From Diploptera punctata (Eukaryota > Arthropoda > Insecta > Blattodea > Blaberidae), in assembly GCA_030220185.1 (NCBI GenBank), contig JASPKZ010009882.1, positions 95,573 to 159,572 of the forward strand: DNA of 64,000 bases. Direction: 5' to 3'. Made by a program: the position numbers and the translations under genes. The notes under the pieces were generated by a model that did no database searches, had not been told where the DNA came from, and worked only from the letters and a program-made list of their open reading frames with translations. Of this stretch, positions 10,435-21,959 are shown piece after piece (the first letter of the stretch is position 1; each line of letters opens with the position of its first letter).

Positions 10435-12659
10435 TTAAGTTATTAGCATAAACACCATTTCGGGATTGGTTATTGAAAGATGACACAAAACTAAATACCT
10501 AAAATTTGCTGGTCACAATTGTACCAAATGTTGACATGTAATATAATAATTTGTAAGTAAATAAGGGAGATTGGTCTATTAAATTTATATTCAGGACCTT
10601 GACTTGTTTACAATATAATAATTTGGAAACAAATGAGGGGAATTTTTCACATATTTCCTATCATGTACCACCAGTTATTTACATGCAAACTTACTAATTA
10701 AGTTTAGCACGGCTATTAATATGTTAGTGAACGTGGAGTCAATTTTCAGAAAATAACAGGATTTTACTTTCATAATTACCGATAATTTTATAATGCTGTA
10801 AATTGCTAAAATAAGACATGGTATGAAATAAATTGTTCATCCACAATAATAACAATACAATCTGAAAGACCATGCACTTTGTATCTAATAATTTAAATTG
10901 GCGATACAGTTATTCTAAAAATTTAATTGAGTCGCTCAAAATGACCTTAACGGAAAGAGCGGGGGGCGTCAAAATACAAAATGCTACCTCTGGGAAACGG
11001 ACTGATACGGGGGGACCCTCCTCCTCAACTTTTTTCAACCAGGTTTTAGAATATGCAGAGGGAGGAATTTCTTTAAATGCTAGATGATACAATCTACAAC
11101 AGATTGTACCAGCGACATTACCTAGCTTTTGTCGGTGAATTACGCTTACGGAAATATTATACAGTTTCGATACATAAGTACATTTTCTACCACGTTAACT
11201 TTTTGACTTACATGTTGGTATACACAGTAAATCAACATGAATAAAAGTCCGTTGTTCCATCTTATGTTTCGAAGCAATGTAATTGCCAAGTTTATACACT
11301 ATGTTCTCCTAACAGCAATATTCTTTTCTGAAAGCTAACAGTTCTTCCTCACTCATAAGATAGTCGTATGAGTTCTATTGTTTTGTTGAGGTGTAGCTTT
11401 CATTCTTCCGCCAAGAAATACATTAAGTTTAGTTTAAAATATTCTGTAAATGGTATTAGAAGATCTCGGGGTATAAGGCCGTGGTTAATAAATGGTGTTT
11501 TTCCCGACGTTTCACCCTCGGCTGTGAAGGGAGAAACACAGCCGAAATTCCAACCAGGGAAAATTACCTACAAGAATTCGCCACTGAAGATGCCCTACGT
11601 AGTCGAGGGAGAAACATCTGGGAAATATGCCAGTTATGGACCACGGCACGAAATCTTATACCATGACTTCCGACCTTGAAAGCCTGTATTCTATAATACC
11701 CTGTAAATGTTAGGTCATGACTGTAAATTTCATTGCCAACTTCATTCAATATTTAACCACAATTAGATATCAACATTCGTTAACAAGCAAATACTACAAT
11801 TTCAATCACATGGATTGGTACAATTTCTATAATTTTCCTTGGTTATATTAGATATTCTTCGCAAAGTAAAAGAGAGAAATATTGAAAAAATAAAATAGCA
11901 AGGCCGTACACGAAGTTATGAAGAACAACCTATCAATTCAAGAGCTTCGGAGTTATTTTCTGTTCCATTTATAAATATCTCAGAGAAAAGGATTTACCGT
12001 CAGGGATGTATTCTTGTGTGGGAGTGAGCAATGACATTCATTGTGTATATTCACAACAAGAAACACTGTTTGCGACAAGTTTGTTATATTTAGAGAGGAG
12101 CAGAACTAACTTCATCGCCGGGATGGATTGGTAAAGAGGATTCTTGAAACGTCAAGGAAATCTCAGTTTGCGAAAACCTCCTAAAAGTCTCTCTAGAGCA
12201 CAATTCCGAGGGCTGTATAAAAAAAAGATGTACAGAACTGTTTTGAAAAAATGGAAACAGTTCTCAAAGATTATGAGCTATTCAATAAACCAGAATGTGA
12301 TTTAAATATGAAAGAGTTTGAGACTTCCAACTACAGAGTAGATCATTCATAATTGTATCTTAGAAAGAAAAAGAGTAATGGTTTCTTTAACTAACAAAGA
12401 AAGAAGTGAAAATGTAACTGTTGTTTCAAACTGTAATGTGGCAGGTTGCAATTGTACATTTCATATATGACAAAGATAGAAATAAACTACCGGAGTAAGA
12501 TTCCATTTTGAATTAGATTTTATTTTCAGAAGAACTAAGTTAGTATATATTTTTTTAATTCCTTTGAAATGTGGATAAACATTCATTTTTAATTACAGAA
12601 GTTTAAAATTGTGTTTTATAGGCCTACTAATATTCCATACTGTAAGTATTAATGATTGG
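10435..12659. other. Unassigned DNA, 2.2 kb
   Basis: No repeat family, RNA gene or convincing coding region recognised. A 103-codon frame at 11368-11679 has no family motif and a low-complexity match to nothing I know. It is listed under rejected items. Confidence 0.4.
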
Positions 12660-12670
12660 AAATGTACCAT

Positions 12671-13012
12671 CCATCCATCCGCAGTAATTCTGCCCGAGGG
12701 CAGGTCCTTCACTTCAATCATAGCATTTTCATGCTATGCTTGCAGCTTTGCTAGGGAATTGTAGGTGTGGTAGCTTCTCGTTGCTTTCCATATCGGTGAA
12801 GGATGATGATGATGATAATGATAAGGCTGATGATGATGATGGCCTATGATTTCGGGGACCGTTTGGGCCTTAAAGTTTTCCTGACTTTGTCTTACAGGTG
12901 AGGAAAAACCCCGATAAAAACCTCTCCCAGAAAAAACTGCCCCGACCGGGTATCGAACCTGGGCCCGCTGCGTGACAAGGCAGCACGCTACCTCGAGACC
13001 ACAGCGGTGGGC
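12671..13012 (-). mobile_element. SINE-A, full-length, with 11-bp target duplication
   Basis: The tRNA-derived head on the minus strand has an A-box-like tggtctcgaggtagcgtgc and a B-box-like ggttcgataccc. The body follows (cacctgtaagacaaag, then a GAT-rich patch), and the 3' tail is gcagtgaag to gggcagaattac. The flanks aaatgtaccat at 12660-12670 and 13013-13023 are identical, an 11-bp target-site duplication from reverse-transcribed insertion. Confidence 0.95.
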
Positions 13013-13275
13013 AAATGTACCATATACGATCACAAATGCACCATGATGAATACAATTCCAATCTAATCACAGATTGAAATGTGATACAATATTTAGACAA
13101 CGCGAAACTTCTTATGATTCCATGAGCTCTACTATTGTACATTAAAGTTTGCTTTTCACTATGCAAGCTCAAGATTCACATTAATACCAATGTAAATGTT
13201 GAAAAACAATTTGCTGTAAAAGTGATCGAAAATATAGGCCTACCACCTTACCATATGTATGATTGTAAGACGTGA
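13013..13275. other. Unassigned DNA
   Basis: Nothing recognised apart from the right target duplication. Confidence 0.4.
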
Positions 13276-13279
13276 TGCT

Positions 13280-13735
13280 GCATTAATAGATGGCTTGAAT
13301 GAATTGCTATCGACTACCGAAAGTTTATGTTTTCAGATAAATGAAAGCATAACCAAATATATAAGCTGCCTTAATGAATATGAACCCGGACGATCACATA
13401 CAGATAGTAGAATATAACTTTGAGAGGATCGAAATATTTAAGTACATATCATGGTTAAATTTTACCAGAGTCTAACAATCATACAATATAATTACAAATT
13501 AGGCTGACAGCTAGCAAATGAAGCTATTATGCTTTACAAAATATACTTAAAAGAGAAATTGAATAAATTATGTTTAAAAAATATTCGTCATATCGTAATT
13601 TATGGAAATGATCAACGACTGACTAATATCTGGGAAAGTAAAGTCTTTATTTGGACCAATACTTGAAGAAGAAATATGGAGGATCATGACAAAAAAAGAA
13701 CTATAAATTATTACAATGAAACACAATAAAACTAC
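13280..13735 (+). pseudogene. Heavily decayed LINE reverse-transcriptase fragment
   Basis: Scattered blocks in shifting frames resemble the post-catalytic part of LINE RTs: GLNELLSTTESLCFQINE, then a region like the usual FKYLG box, then RHIVIYGND where VLTYGSETW is usual. Many stops and shifts separate them. It would be an old relic. The assignment rests on the order and spacing of weak motifs only. Confidence 0.45.
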
Positions 13736-14795
13736 CTAATAACGACAATACCATATTTGGTTGAAAAAAAAATCAACAAAAAAAATCATTGTGTTAAATT
13801 ACAAATAAAGCTCTCATATATGCATGACCAGTAACAGTTTCATCCCCATTCTGTGAATAAATTCTTAGAAAACGTGCATTTACAATTAATATTTTATCTT
13901 TGTTGTTGGCTTATAGGAATCACATGACGGTATTCTCTACCCCACAATAATTTAAGGATTTCTGCATTGATTAATTTTTTTATGATTTATAAAATAATCC
14001 ACTTTAACTGTCAGATGTAATCTCTCCCCTTCTCACTCTCACTTGACCATAGATTATTTTTTTATAGATGACACACGTTTCCATGGTCTTAGAGTGTCAC
14101 GACTGTGGAAAAATTATTTTTAATTCTGGAACACATTATTGTTCGTTGGCCATAGCATAACTAGAATTATTCATCAGTGCGTTTACTTCGCGCACTCCGC
14201 AGGTCCGTGACATCATTGTTGTACTTGGGGAAACAAGAGGTGAATTGGTACTACTTATTACTTAAATATATAGACTCATTTGTTATTACTGAAAAGGCAT
14301 TTCAAATCTGAATTTGTACGTAAAAGTGATTCTAAGTGAAGCAATACTTATAACTGACTGCAAAATTATCGCTTGTGGCACAAGACAGGGGCCGTCTCAA
14401 CAATAAAACAAACAGAGACAGCATTTTCTTTCAGGTCTATGCTAGGGGTTATAATTTAGAGTGAGAGGTAGCCCTTAGGCTATAAGACGACAATTTAGTT
14501 ACGGACCCCACCCGCAAGATAATGGTGGGCGAAGTTTACCGATATTTAAATCATCTAAACATAAAACTTAATGAGGAGATTTGAGGAATATCCTACCCAC
14601 AATGAGAAGTGGTCATAGCGTTTGACTCTGCCTGCCACGCGCGCTGTCGATCGTTCTATTCTTCGAAGTCATTTGAATTGTTTTAAATGTTAATTATAAT
14701 TGATAGTTATCAATTACTTTAATATATTTTATTATGGGCACATTCTGTGTACACCGAAGTTCCGCCTATGGATTTAACTCACATGGTAGTTAAGG
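13736..14795. other. Unassigned DNA, 1.1 kb
   Basis: Nothing recognised on either strand. Confidence 0.4.
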
Positions 14796-14799
14796 GTCT

Positions 14800-15083
14800 C
14801 TCTGAATAAGTGGTTAGCACAAATGGCAGGACCACTTCAGTGGTATGGACATGTACAACGAAATTTGGAAGAACAGTGGCCTAAACGGGTATTGGATTGG
14901 ATGGTACCAGGCAGAAGAAAGAGGGGGGAAAGCAGAGGAACATGATATGAGCGAATATATGATGCCATGATAAAGAGGGACAATGGGAAGACAGTAATCT
15001 CTGGAAAGCAAGAATCAAGAGCGAACTGCTCTAATGTGGAAAGTCTGTATTAAGTATTAAGTATTAAGTATTAAGTATTAAGT
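14800..15083 (+). pseudogene. LINE 3' end with (TAAGTAT)n tail
   Basis: Encodes LQWYGHVQRNLEEQWPKRVL and then PGRRKRGESRG, the C-terminal signature of a non-LTR retrotransposon (compare RRLRWAGHVARM in the RTE copies). A stop follows soon after. The element ends in about five units of a 7-bp repeat (taagtat, 15047-15083), the kind of tandem tail such LINEs carry. The family differs from the RTE copies in this window. Confidence 0.75.
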
Positions 15084-15250
15084 CATGGGGTAGCGTCGAT
15101 CCCCGGGTTCGATCCCTGTTCTGTAAAAATTTTTGAGTGAGATTTTTCGGGCTTTTTCCTCACCTGTAAGACAAATATCTGGAACTTTAAGGCTCAAACG
15201 GTCCGCGAACATCATCTGGTCATCATAATCATCATTATCACTTTCGCCAT
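15084..15250 (+). mobile_element. SINE-A, head and middle, diverged
   Basis: It carries gtagcgtcg, the B-box-like gggttcgatccctg, cctcacctgtaagacaaa and ggctcaaacggtccgcgaa, all as in SINE-A. The 3' half is missing and a (GT)n tract follows. Confidence 0.8.
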
Positions 15251-15254
15251 ATTT

Positions 15255-15331
15255 AGTGTGTGTGTGTGTGTGTGTGTGTGCGTGTGTGTGTGTGGCGTGT
15301 GTGTGTGTGGCGTGTGTGTGTGTATGTATGT
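15255..15331. repeat. (GT)n microsatellite
   Basis: A GT run with GTGTGGC interruptions. Frames across it are low-complexity His/Thr/Tyr and are not genes. Confidence 0.9.
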
Positions 15332-15353
15332 GAATGGTGGTTTCGTCTAATAA

Positions 15354-15896
15354 CACTGAGCAACAAAGAATAAACTCTTTTTGTCTCAGAAAGAAAAATA
15401 TGTGATTCTGATAGTATTTTTTCTCCTGAATTCAAATATGATATCGTTTTTCTCCATCACGCAAGGTTTCCGAGAGAACAGGCATTTATAATTTCAAACA
15501 TTTTAATATTTTCTGCATTCGTAACTCCACAATATTCGAATATTCGGACTCACCTAGAAAGTAAGAAATGATTTTCTCCTATATTTCGCCTGTGGAGCAT
15601 CCCTCTTGATGGTCCAACAATAATCGGCCAGCATGTTAGGATTTCATTTGCCTTGATGTCTCTTTTCCATAACTGAAATCTCCTGACGAAAATATTCCCC
15701 GTGCTCATCGCTTAATGTGCGAAGATTTTCCGGGAAGAAATATAGGTTTATTAAAAAATAATTATTTAAATCCATTAATTGACATTTAAATAAAAAAAAC
15801 AATTCCGAATAAGCCCTACATATTTGAAAACACGATAAAAAACTGCATTAAGTACAACTATTGGTACCCATGAGACAAAAATCATGTTGACCAGTG
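15354..15896 (-). mobile_element. TAA-flanked ~550-bp DNA element, copy B
   Basis: The ends match copy A. It is flanked by taa on the left and caa on the right (one change). The minus strand extends the coding remnant of copy A upstream: FFPENLRTLSDEHGEYF precedes EISVMEKRHQGK, then a stop, then NPNMLADYCW. This supports derivation from a real protein-coding gene of a larger element. Confidence 0.75.
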
Positions 15897-15904
15897 CAAT
15901 ATGT

Positions 15905-16085
15905 TCTCTCGGAGGAGGCCTTGACATTGAGCTGATCATTCATTCGGGGAGGCCCTTCATGCACTGTGCGGTCAAAAAAGTATGTATGTAATCCATAGTT
16001 AAAATTCCTCTGCCACAGGTCGTGTCACCTGAAGGACCAGGTGACGTGAGGCACGTAAAAGTACCGATAAGGTGAGAGATTAAAC
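15905..16085 (+). repeat. Interspersed repeat E, copy 1
   Basis: Matches 36030-36208 in reverse complement: ctcggaggaggccttgaca, attgagctgatca, and ggcacgtaaaagta. It is about 180 bp of unknown type. Both copies lie within a few hundred bases of a TAA-flanked element. Confidence 0.7.
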
Positions 16086-16112
16086 TGCGTTAATTGAATG
16101 CAATTATCTTAA

Positions 16113-16402
16113 TGGAAAACCAGACGTAATAAGAACAGTTAAGTCTCGTACGCTGCGATTGACACGTGTTGCACAAGTGAATAATAGAAGAGGGGCATGG
16201 AAACTTCAGCTAGGAAAGGCAGGTCCCGAGAAGATTGGCCAAGAATGAGGTGGGAGAATAATATTAACAATGATTTGAAGAAGATTAATTATACAGGGAT
16301 TAACTAGCAAATGTTAGCTCAGAATAGGGTTATATTGAAGGCATATGTCCCTGCGGCCATGAAACTGGAGTTTCAAAGTGTATTAGTATGTTACAGTAAG
16401 TA
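16113..16402 (+). pseudogene. RTE LINE 3' fragment
   Basis: It carries gaacagttaagtctcgta, ccaagaatgaggtgggag and gcggccatgaa, all from the C-terminal coding end of the RTE family, with several indels. It ends near acagtaagtagag, a decayed tail. Confidence 0.85.
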
Positions 16403-16404
16403 GA

Positions 16405-16548
16405 GTCTTCAGGTTGAGATAATAACATTTAACGGCTGGGCGACCCGATAATCTGGCCACATGTCTCTTTACGGCACATATGGATATGACGCCAGCATCC
16501 AGCTAGTAGGCCAAGGGCCTTCTAGACCTGTCGCATCATGGAACTTCT
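16405..16548 (+). repeat. Interspersed repeat D, copy 1
   Basis: Shares ttcaggttgaga, aacggctg-gcgacccga and gtcgcatcatgga with 32336-32568. A further partial copy is at 55515-55610. Probably a SINE or LINE end; type unknown. Confidence 0.6.
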
Positions 16549-16839
16549 ATGTAGTTTTAAAACTGTGTTGCATTTATTATTCAAAGTGCAAATGAACAAT
16601 CTTGGTACAAAATACAAACAAACGCTAGATTCATTTGCATGGTAATTGTTAACAGGAAATGTGTCTCTTAAACTACTTGCACAGTATAGAGGCTCGTGAA
16701 TGCAAACATTTTTTGCATTTGTCTCTTGCTGGGTTTCACTTGCACAAGGATTTTATTCCATAAACACATGATCTCACATAACATTCATGTGAAAGTGCTG
16801 TATATTAGCAGGTCTTTATCAGTCTCCATTTACATCATG

Positions 16840-17315
16840 TTTCATTTCACTTGTTATCTTAAATATCCCGTAGTTTAATTTCACTTGTTATCTTAAATAT
16901 CCCGTAGTTTCATTTCACTTGATATCTTAAATATCCCGTAGTTTCATTTCACTTGTTATCTTAAATATCCCGTAGTTTCATTTCACTTGTTATCTTAAAT
17001 ATCCCGTAGTTTCATTTCACTTGTTAACTTAAATATCCCGTAGTTTCATTTCACTTGTTATCTTAAATATCCCGTAGTTTCATTTCACTTGTTATCTTAA
17101 ATATCCCGTAGTTTCATTTCACTTGTTATCTTAAATATCCCGTAGTTTCATTTCACTTGTTATCTTAAATATCCCGTAGTTTCATTTCACTTGTTATCTT
17201 AAATATCCCGTAGTTTCATTTCACTTGTTATCTTAAATATCCCGTAGTTTCATTTCACTTGTTAACTTAAATATCCCGTAGTTTCATTTCACTTGTTATC
17301 TTAAATATCCCGCAG
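16840..17315. repeat. 34-bp minisatellite, 14 units
   Basis: The unit reads tttcatttcacttg then ttatcttaaatatcccgtag (34 bp). The array is exactly 14 x 34 = 476 bp with almost no variation: one taa for tca, one gata, two gttaac, and a final cgcag. It has no spacer structure, so it is not a CRISPR. Confidence 0.97.
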
Positions 17316-17382
17316 TTAAGGGAGATGCATATACACTCTGCTCTTCATTTTGCTTGAATAATATTTAATAATAATGAATAAA

Positions 17383-17640
17383 GGTAGTGTGTTACCACCA
17401 CAGACCATAGGAGGCCCTTGGGGTAGTAGTAGGTTAAGGCTCCCACTTTACTAGACTATCAGCAGTTGATGACAGCCGGGTTGTCAGCCTTGCGTGACGG
17501 CCCCCTTTAACCCCAGAAGAAGCGCCTGGTTTTCATTTCCATTAGAGGATGAGTCAACCCAAGGGCCATAGTGGCATCACAAAGTTTTTAGTCAGTTTTT
17601 AAAAATCGACCCCCATCGAGACTCGAACTCTCGACCTTCC
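17383..17640 (-). mobile_element. SINE-B, copy 1 (head incomplete)
   Basis: Minus-strand tRNA-like B box (ggtcgagagttcgagtctcg), then a body with gtcacgcaaggctga and gccttaacctact. It matches the fuller copy at 26912-27203. The head is replaced by a T-rich tract (17640-17681). Confidence 0.85.
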
Positions 17641-17732
17641 TTTTTTTTGTTTTTGTTTTGTTTTGTTTTTTTTTTTTTTTTACTTTCCTCCTGTTGTAGG
17701 ACCTTCACTCCATTTAAGAGATTTCCAAGATA

Positions 17733-18896
17733 CAGTAAAACGTGTTTAATCCGGAACGTGAATAATACGGAAATATTTCCAATGTGAACAAATATATTGG
17801 TCCCGGCGAAATAATAGTAATTTTACGTGTATTTATTTTACATAAAACGGAACCTGCCCAACGCTAAAACGGAAAGATATTTCTATACAATTCACGAAAA
17901 AAAATATAAAGCGGAAAAACAGAGAGAGAAATAAATTAGTTTCCACGCCATTGAATACCCGTTAGGCCTAAAACAACAAGGAATGATTCCTGCCGCCGGG
18001 TGAATTCTACCTATACCTGATATTTTCTTTCGGCCTCACTGCAAACCCATTATGCGAAATGCAGATACTGTGCATGTCTTAGAAACAACCATTGCACTGT
18101 AAAATCTTAAAGTAATTTAAGTTCTGGGACTGATCTCTCACAGATAGCGTTCTGAATTTACGAAATAATGATGGGTAAAACGTATATTTCATTGCCATTA
18201 AACGAAAAAAAGTGAAATTGATTGAAGATAAAAGACTCCCAGTGCGCGAAATAATGACTAAATTTAAATGTGGAAAAACTCAAGTTTATGAGACTTTAAA
18301 ACACAATGAAAAAATAATGAATGAATGGATGCAAGAAAATTGTAAAAAAAGTGAAAACTAAAATAAAAAAATAAAAAAATGAAATAAAGAAATCAATGAA
18401 ATAGTGTGGGAGTGTTTTACAAGTGCACGATCTAAAAATCTCCAAATTTCCGGAGCGATGCTCCAAAGTCAAGCTCTGGTTGTTGCTAAATCCTTAACGA
18501 TTTAAAAGCATCTTCATGTTGGTTTTACAGTTTTAAAAGACAACACAATGTAGTGTGGAATGAAATTTGCGGGGAACCAAAGGATGTGAACAAAAGTGTA
18601 GTTAGTGAGCGGAAACCGAAACTGCATACTTTAATTTCAGGATACGCGCGTAGGAGACATTTTTAACGCTGACGAAACGGGACTGTTTTTTCGCGGGTTA
18701 CCGTCGAAGTCGCTTGTACGTACTGTACTTCACTTTTCAACGGAAGCGGAACTACAATTAAACCAAACGTAAAATAGGCATATACGGTACTCTATAATAT
18801 AAGATCATTAATAAGCTTTAGTTTTTTATAATGCGGAATTTTGTCTAATGCGGAAAAAATGGTCCCATGCGATTCCGCTATGAGCAAGTTTTACTG
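17733..18896 (+). mobile_element. Tigger/pogo-type DNA transposon relic
   Basis: A 1164-bp element with termini cagtaaaacgtg and, inverted, cagtaaaacttg, flanked by TA (17731-17732 and 18897-18898). It contains a short decayed transposase, so it is internally deleted and inactive. Confidence 0.85.
18180..18725 (+). pseudogene. Tigger-type (Tc1/mariner, pogo branch) transposase fragment
   Basis: Read across several frames it shows KVKLIEDKRLPVREIMTKFK and GKTQVYETL, the N-terminal CENP-B-like helix-turn-helix. Then come TSARSKNLQISGAMLQSQAL (second DNA-binding domain) and DIFNADETGLFFRGLPSKSL, with the first catalytic Asp in NADETG. The second and third catalytic acids were not found before the 3' end. 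Multiple stops occur after SEN near 18360. The usual length of the family is about 450-500 residues, so more than half is missing or ruined. Confidence 0.8.
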
Positions 18897-18898
18897 TA

Positions 18899-19719
18899 TT
18901 GATTTGGGCTCCTTACTTAATACACATAAGAGAATTGTAATAACAGTCTTGAGTGTTGCTTCCTTTGGAAGGGAAGTAAAGGTGTGAGTTGCGAAACGTA
19001 GATTCAGGCACCAAAATAGTGAATGCAAACCTAAAATAAGAGTACTCTCAACATATTGTCACCAGTAATCGATTCGTAGGATTCAGATGGAATTTCTTAT
19101 AAATAAACACCACAAATGTTCACACAAAACTTCCAATTTCACTTTATTTACTTCACAGAATTTCACTGTTTCTTCGCAAAAAAAAATGCTGCTATTGTAT
19201 ATCTGGCTTAACTTGGCAGAGAGAGAAAGATGGATATATAAGGGTAGATACTTGACCGCTTTCGTTCAGTTGCAAAAGAAAGAATCCACCCTGTTGTCAG
19301 TTTTCGTCTTCCCCCTTTCCCCTATTAACATCTGGTGAAGAAACACCGACAACACTGCTGCGAGTGAGAGAGGTGACCACAGCTGTCTCTTTCTACAAAT
19401 TTCTTGCAAAGTTAAGCCAGACGCATAAAGTCTCTTGCTTATCAATTTAAATGACAGTCCTCTCTGTTCTCTCGCTGACAGTTTCGTTTAGATCGTCATC
19501 ATGTCTTTAAAGGCAACTTCATCGGTCCATTATTCGGACAGAGCTGCAACTGGCCGGTCCGACCCTCGCATCTCTATGTGATGGACAGAACCATCTGGAA
19601 CCCAGTATAGATATTTCTCGAACCCAAGTCTCGAGAACCGAACTTTCGGAATGGATTGAGAGACGCTTGTGGAAAGTTCTCCGAGTGCTTTCCGATTCGT
19701 GTGTCCTTCTCTATAATAA
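18899..19719. other. Unassigned DNA with a possible 220-bp MITE at 19203-19421
   Basis: The only structure seen is a short inverted pair, tctggcttaactt near 19203 against aagttaagccaga near 19409. This could be the ends of a small MITE. No second copy lies in the window. Confidence 0.3.
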
Positions 19720-19721
19720 TA

Positions 19722-21275
19722 CACTGCTCAAAACAATTAGAGGAACACTTGTAATAAATTGAATAAGTAATTGTTTTTTAAAGCTGTGATGCTGAAAGTT
19801 GGACAATATGTAAATTGAATTATTAATTTTATCATTGGATACAAATTTTAAAGATCCATGGCCTAAATACAGAGAAATTACCTCAAATAACAAATATAGA
19901 GAATTTTTTTTATTTTGGAAGGCACTGGCCACTTCTAATTGGTAAGCTTCCTGATGTTGCTATAGTGACGAATGTTGATTATTGCCTTGTTTATTGAAGT
20001 CTCTGACAAAATGAGGCATTTAAATGAGTTTGAAGTGTATCATGCTCTACATCTTTTACGACAAGGTCAATCTCTGCGACAAGTGGCTAGAGAGCTTGGG
20101 GTTTCTCCTTCCGTGGTGTCCAGGTTACGCAACAGGCACAGAGAGACAGGTCAGTATTGTAGAAGACGTGGCCAGGGCCGTAAATTTAAAACAAGCCCCC
20201 AGGATGACAGATACGTTGTTCTTTCTGCTCTTCGACAGCGTACAAAAACTGCAAAAGACCTGCAGAATGACCTTCATATGGCTTCCGGAATCCGGGTTTC
20301 AGACCAAACCATAAGGAACAGATTAAGGAAAGAGAATATTCGTCCAAAAAGGCCCGTTAAAAAACCACGCTTAACAAATGGGCATAAGGCAGCAAGACGT
20401 ACGTATGCTGAAAACCATGGTGATTGGAACCTGAACCAGTGGGAGTCTGTGCTCTTCTCGGACGAATCCAGGTATCGTCTTACACGTTGTGATGGTCGAT
20501 TGAGGGTGTGGGGACGGCCAGGAGAAAGATTTTCTGCAGAGGCTGTACAGGAAATTGATAGATTCGGAGGAGGTTCCATAATGGTGTGGGCCGGAGTTAT
20601 GTACAACAATCGTACGGACCTTGTACTTGTTCCCCAGCGACTGAATGCTGTCCGGTATATCGAGCACGTTCTGGAAGAGCATGTAGTACCTGCTGCCATT
20701 GGAGTAGGCCCTGGATTTCTGTTTATGCAGGATAATGCCAGGGCACATTCTGCGGCTGTCACCAGGGATTTCCTGAGGAGGAATGAAATTGAGGTAATGG
20801 AGTGGCCAGCGGTCAGCCCAGACCTCAACCCTATTGAACACTTGTGGGATCTTCTAGACAGGAAGGTCAGGAACCGACATCAAGCTCCACAAACTCTGCA
20901 GCAACTTGGAGATGCTCTGAAGGAGGAATGGGAGAATATCCCGCAAGAGGAAATCCAGAATCTTATTGGGAGCATGCCACGAAGGTGCCAAACTGTCATC
21001 GAATGTCGTGGAGGCCATACACGATACTAACTCTATATAACGAGTGTTTAACTTTGAAAAATAAGCACAAGATTCAATTGCTTACATAGCGGAATTATTT
21101 GAAAAGTTAATTGTCAGCGTTATTCATTTGTTTTTACTGACATGAGCAATAAATAAATAAATAAATAAATAAATAACCACAGATAATGTACTTTATTAAT
21201 TTCATGTTTGTACCTTTATCCAATGAAAAAATATTTGCATATTTCATAGTGTTCCTCTAATTGTTTTGAGCAGTG
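19722..21275 (+). mobile_element. Tc1-like DNA transposon, copy 2, apparently intact
   Basis: A 1554-bp element with perfect 28-bp terminal inverted repeats (cactgctcaaaacaat and on, ending ggaacact) and TA on both sides (19720-19721 and 21276-21277). One uninterrupted transposase frame fills the middle. It differs from copy 1 by scattered substitutions and a longer (AAAT)n stretch near 21150-21175. Confidence 0.97.
19972..21030 (+). CDS. Tc1-family DD34E transposase, intact
   Basis: A 352-residue transposase for cut-and-paste movement of the surrounding element. Residues about 14-60 form the first helix-turn-helix (LRQVARELGVSPSVVSRLRN). A basic RRRGQGRK linker follows (64-71), then the second DNA-binding part to about 125. 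The catalytic acids are Asp164 (FSDES), Asp254 (MQDNARAH) and Glu289 (LNPIEHLW), with 34 residues between the last two, which is the Tc1 signature. The length is normal for Tc1 (about 340). The true start may be Met14 at 20011 (MRHLNEF), where homologous sequence usually begins. No stop, frameshift or catalytic loss was seen, so it may be active, but no expression evidence is visible. Confidence 0.95.
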   Translation: MLIIALFIEVSDKMRHLNEFEVYHALHLLRQGQSLRQVARELGVSPSVVSRLRNRHRETGQYCRRRGQGRKFKTSPQDDRYVVLSALRQRTKTAKDLQNDLHMASGIRVSDQTIRNRLRKENIRPKRPVKKPRLTNGHKAARRTYAENHGDWNLNQWESVLFSDESRYRLTRCDGRLRVWGRPGERFSAEAVQEIDRFGGGSIMVWAGVMYNNRTDLVLVPQRLNAVRYIEHVLEEHVVPAAIGVGPGFLFMQDNARAHSAAVTRDFLRRNEIEVMEWPAVSPDLNPIEHLWDLLDRKVRNRHQAPQTLQQLGDALKEEWENIPQEEIQNLIGSMPRRCQTVIECRGGHTRY

Positions 21276-21277
21276 TA

Positions 21278-21340
21278 TATAATAATAATAATAATAATAA
21301 CAAAAAATAACAACAATAATAATAATATTAATAATAATAA
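21278..21340. repeat. (AAT)n-rich microsatellite
   Basis: Interrupted AAT/AAC repeat between the Tc1 copy and an inverted RTE tail. Confidence 0.85.
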
Positions 21341-21341
21341 T

Positions 21342-21887
21342 TAACTCAGTGACTCTAACGAACCTGGAGGTTCAAAGCCCGCGCGGACATAAGCTCTCCA
21401 TACATCACTATTCGGAGTGAATATTATCCAATTTTCTCTTGTATAATTCACCTCCCTCAAATCATGAGTAATATTAAGCTCCCACCTCTTACTTGGTCCA
21501 CCTACTGTGTGCTATCCCTCTGTTTTTGTTTCCATGCCCCTCATTCATTCCCCATTCGTACCACATGTCATGCCCATCGCAATCTACGAGGCTTAACTAT
21601 TCTTATTACATCTAGTTTTCTATAAAGATCATATATTAATTGGTGTTTCCCGTGTAATGTATCATATTTATATTATTATTATTATTATTAATAATATTAT
21701 CGTATCATTATTGTTATTACCCTATAAAATGTTGTTTGTACATGACATTTACATTGTTACATTTATTGTATCTTTAAGTGTTTATAATTAGTATAGTGTA
21801 TATCTATATTTGTCGAATATTTATTTGTATTTGTACTGGTTGAGTGGAAGAGAGGGCTTTATGGCCTTAACTCTGCCAGAATAAATA

Positions 21888-21959
<72 letters not shown>

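Noticed and set aside
10244..10486. Poly-Asn and poly-Ile frames
   Set aside because: Translations of (AAT)n.
11368..11679. 103-codon frame
   Set aside because: No recognisable family and no sister copy. A second overlapping frame is also open, so chance is likely.
12734..13172. 99- and 100-codon minus-strand frames
   Set aside because: They run through SINE-A and its flank.
15078..15435. His/Thr-rich frames
   Set aside because: Translations of (GT)n and SINE-A.
16840..17315. CRISPR-like regular repeats
   Set aside because: Direct tandem 34-bp units without spacers.
20274..20841. Minus-strand frames of 156 and 184 codons
   Set aside because: Shadows of the intact transposase gene.
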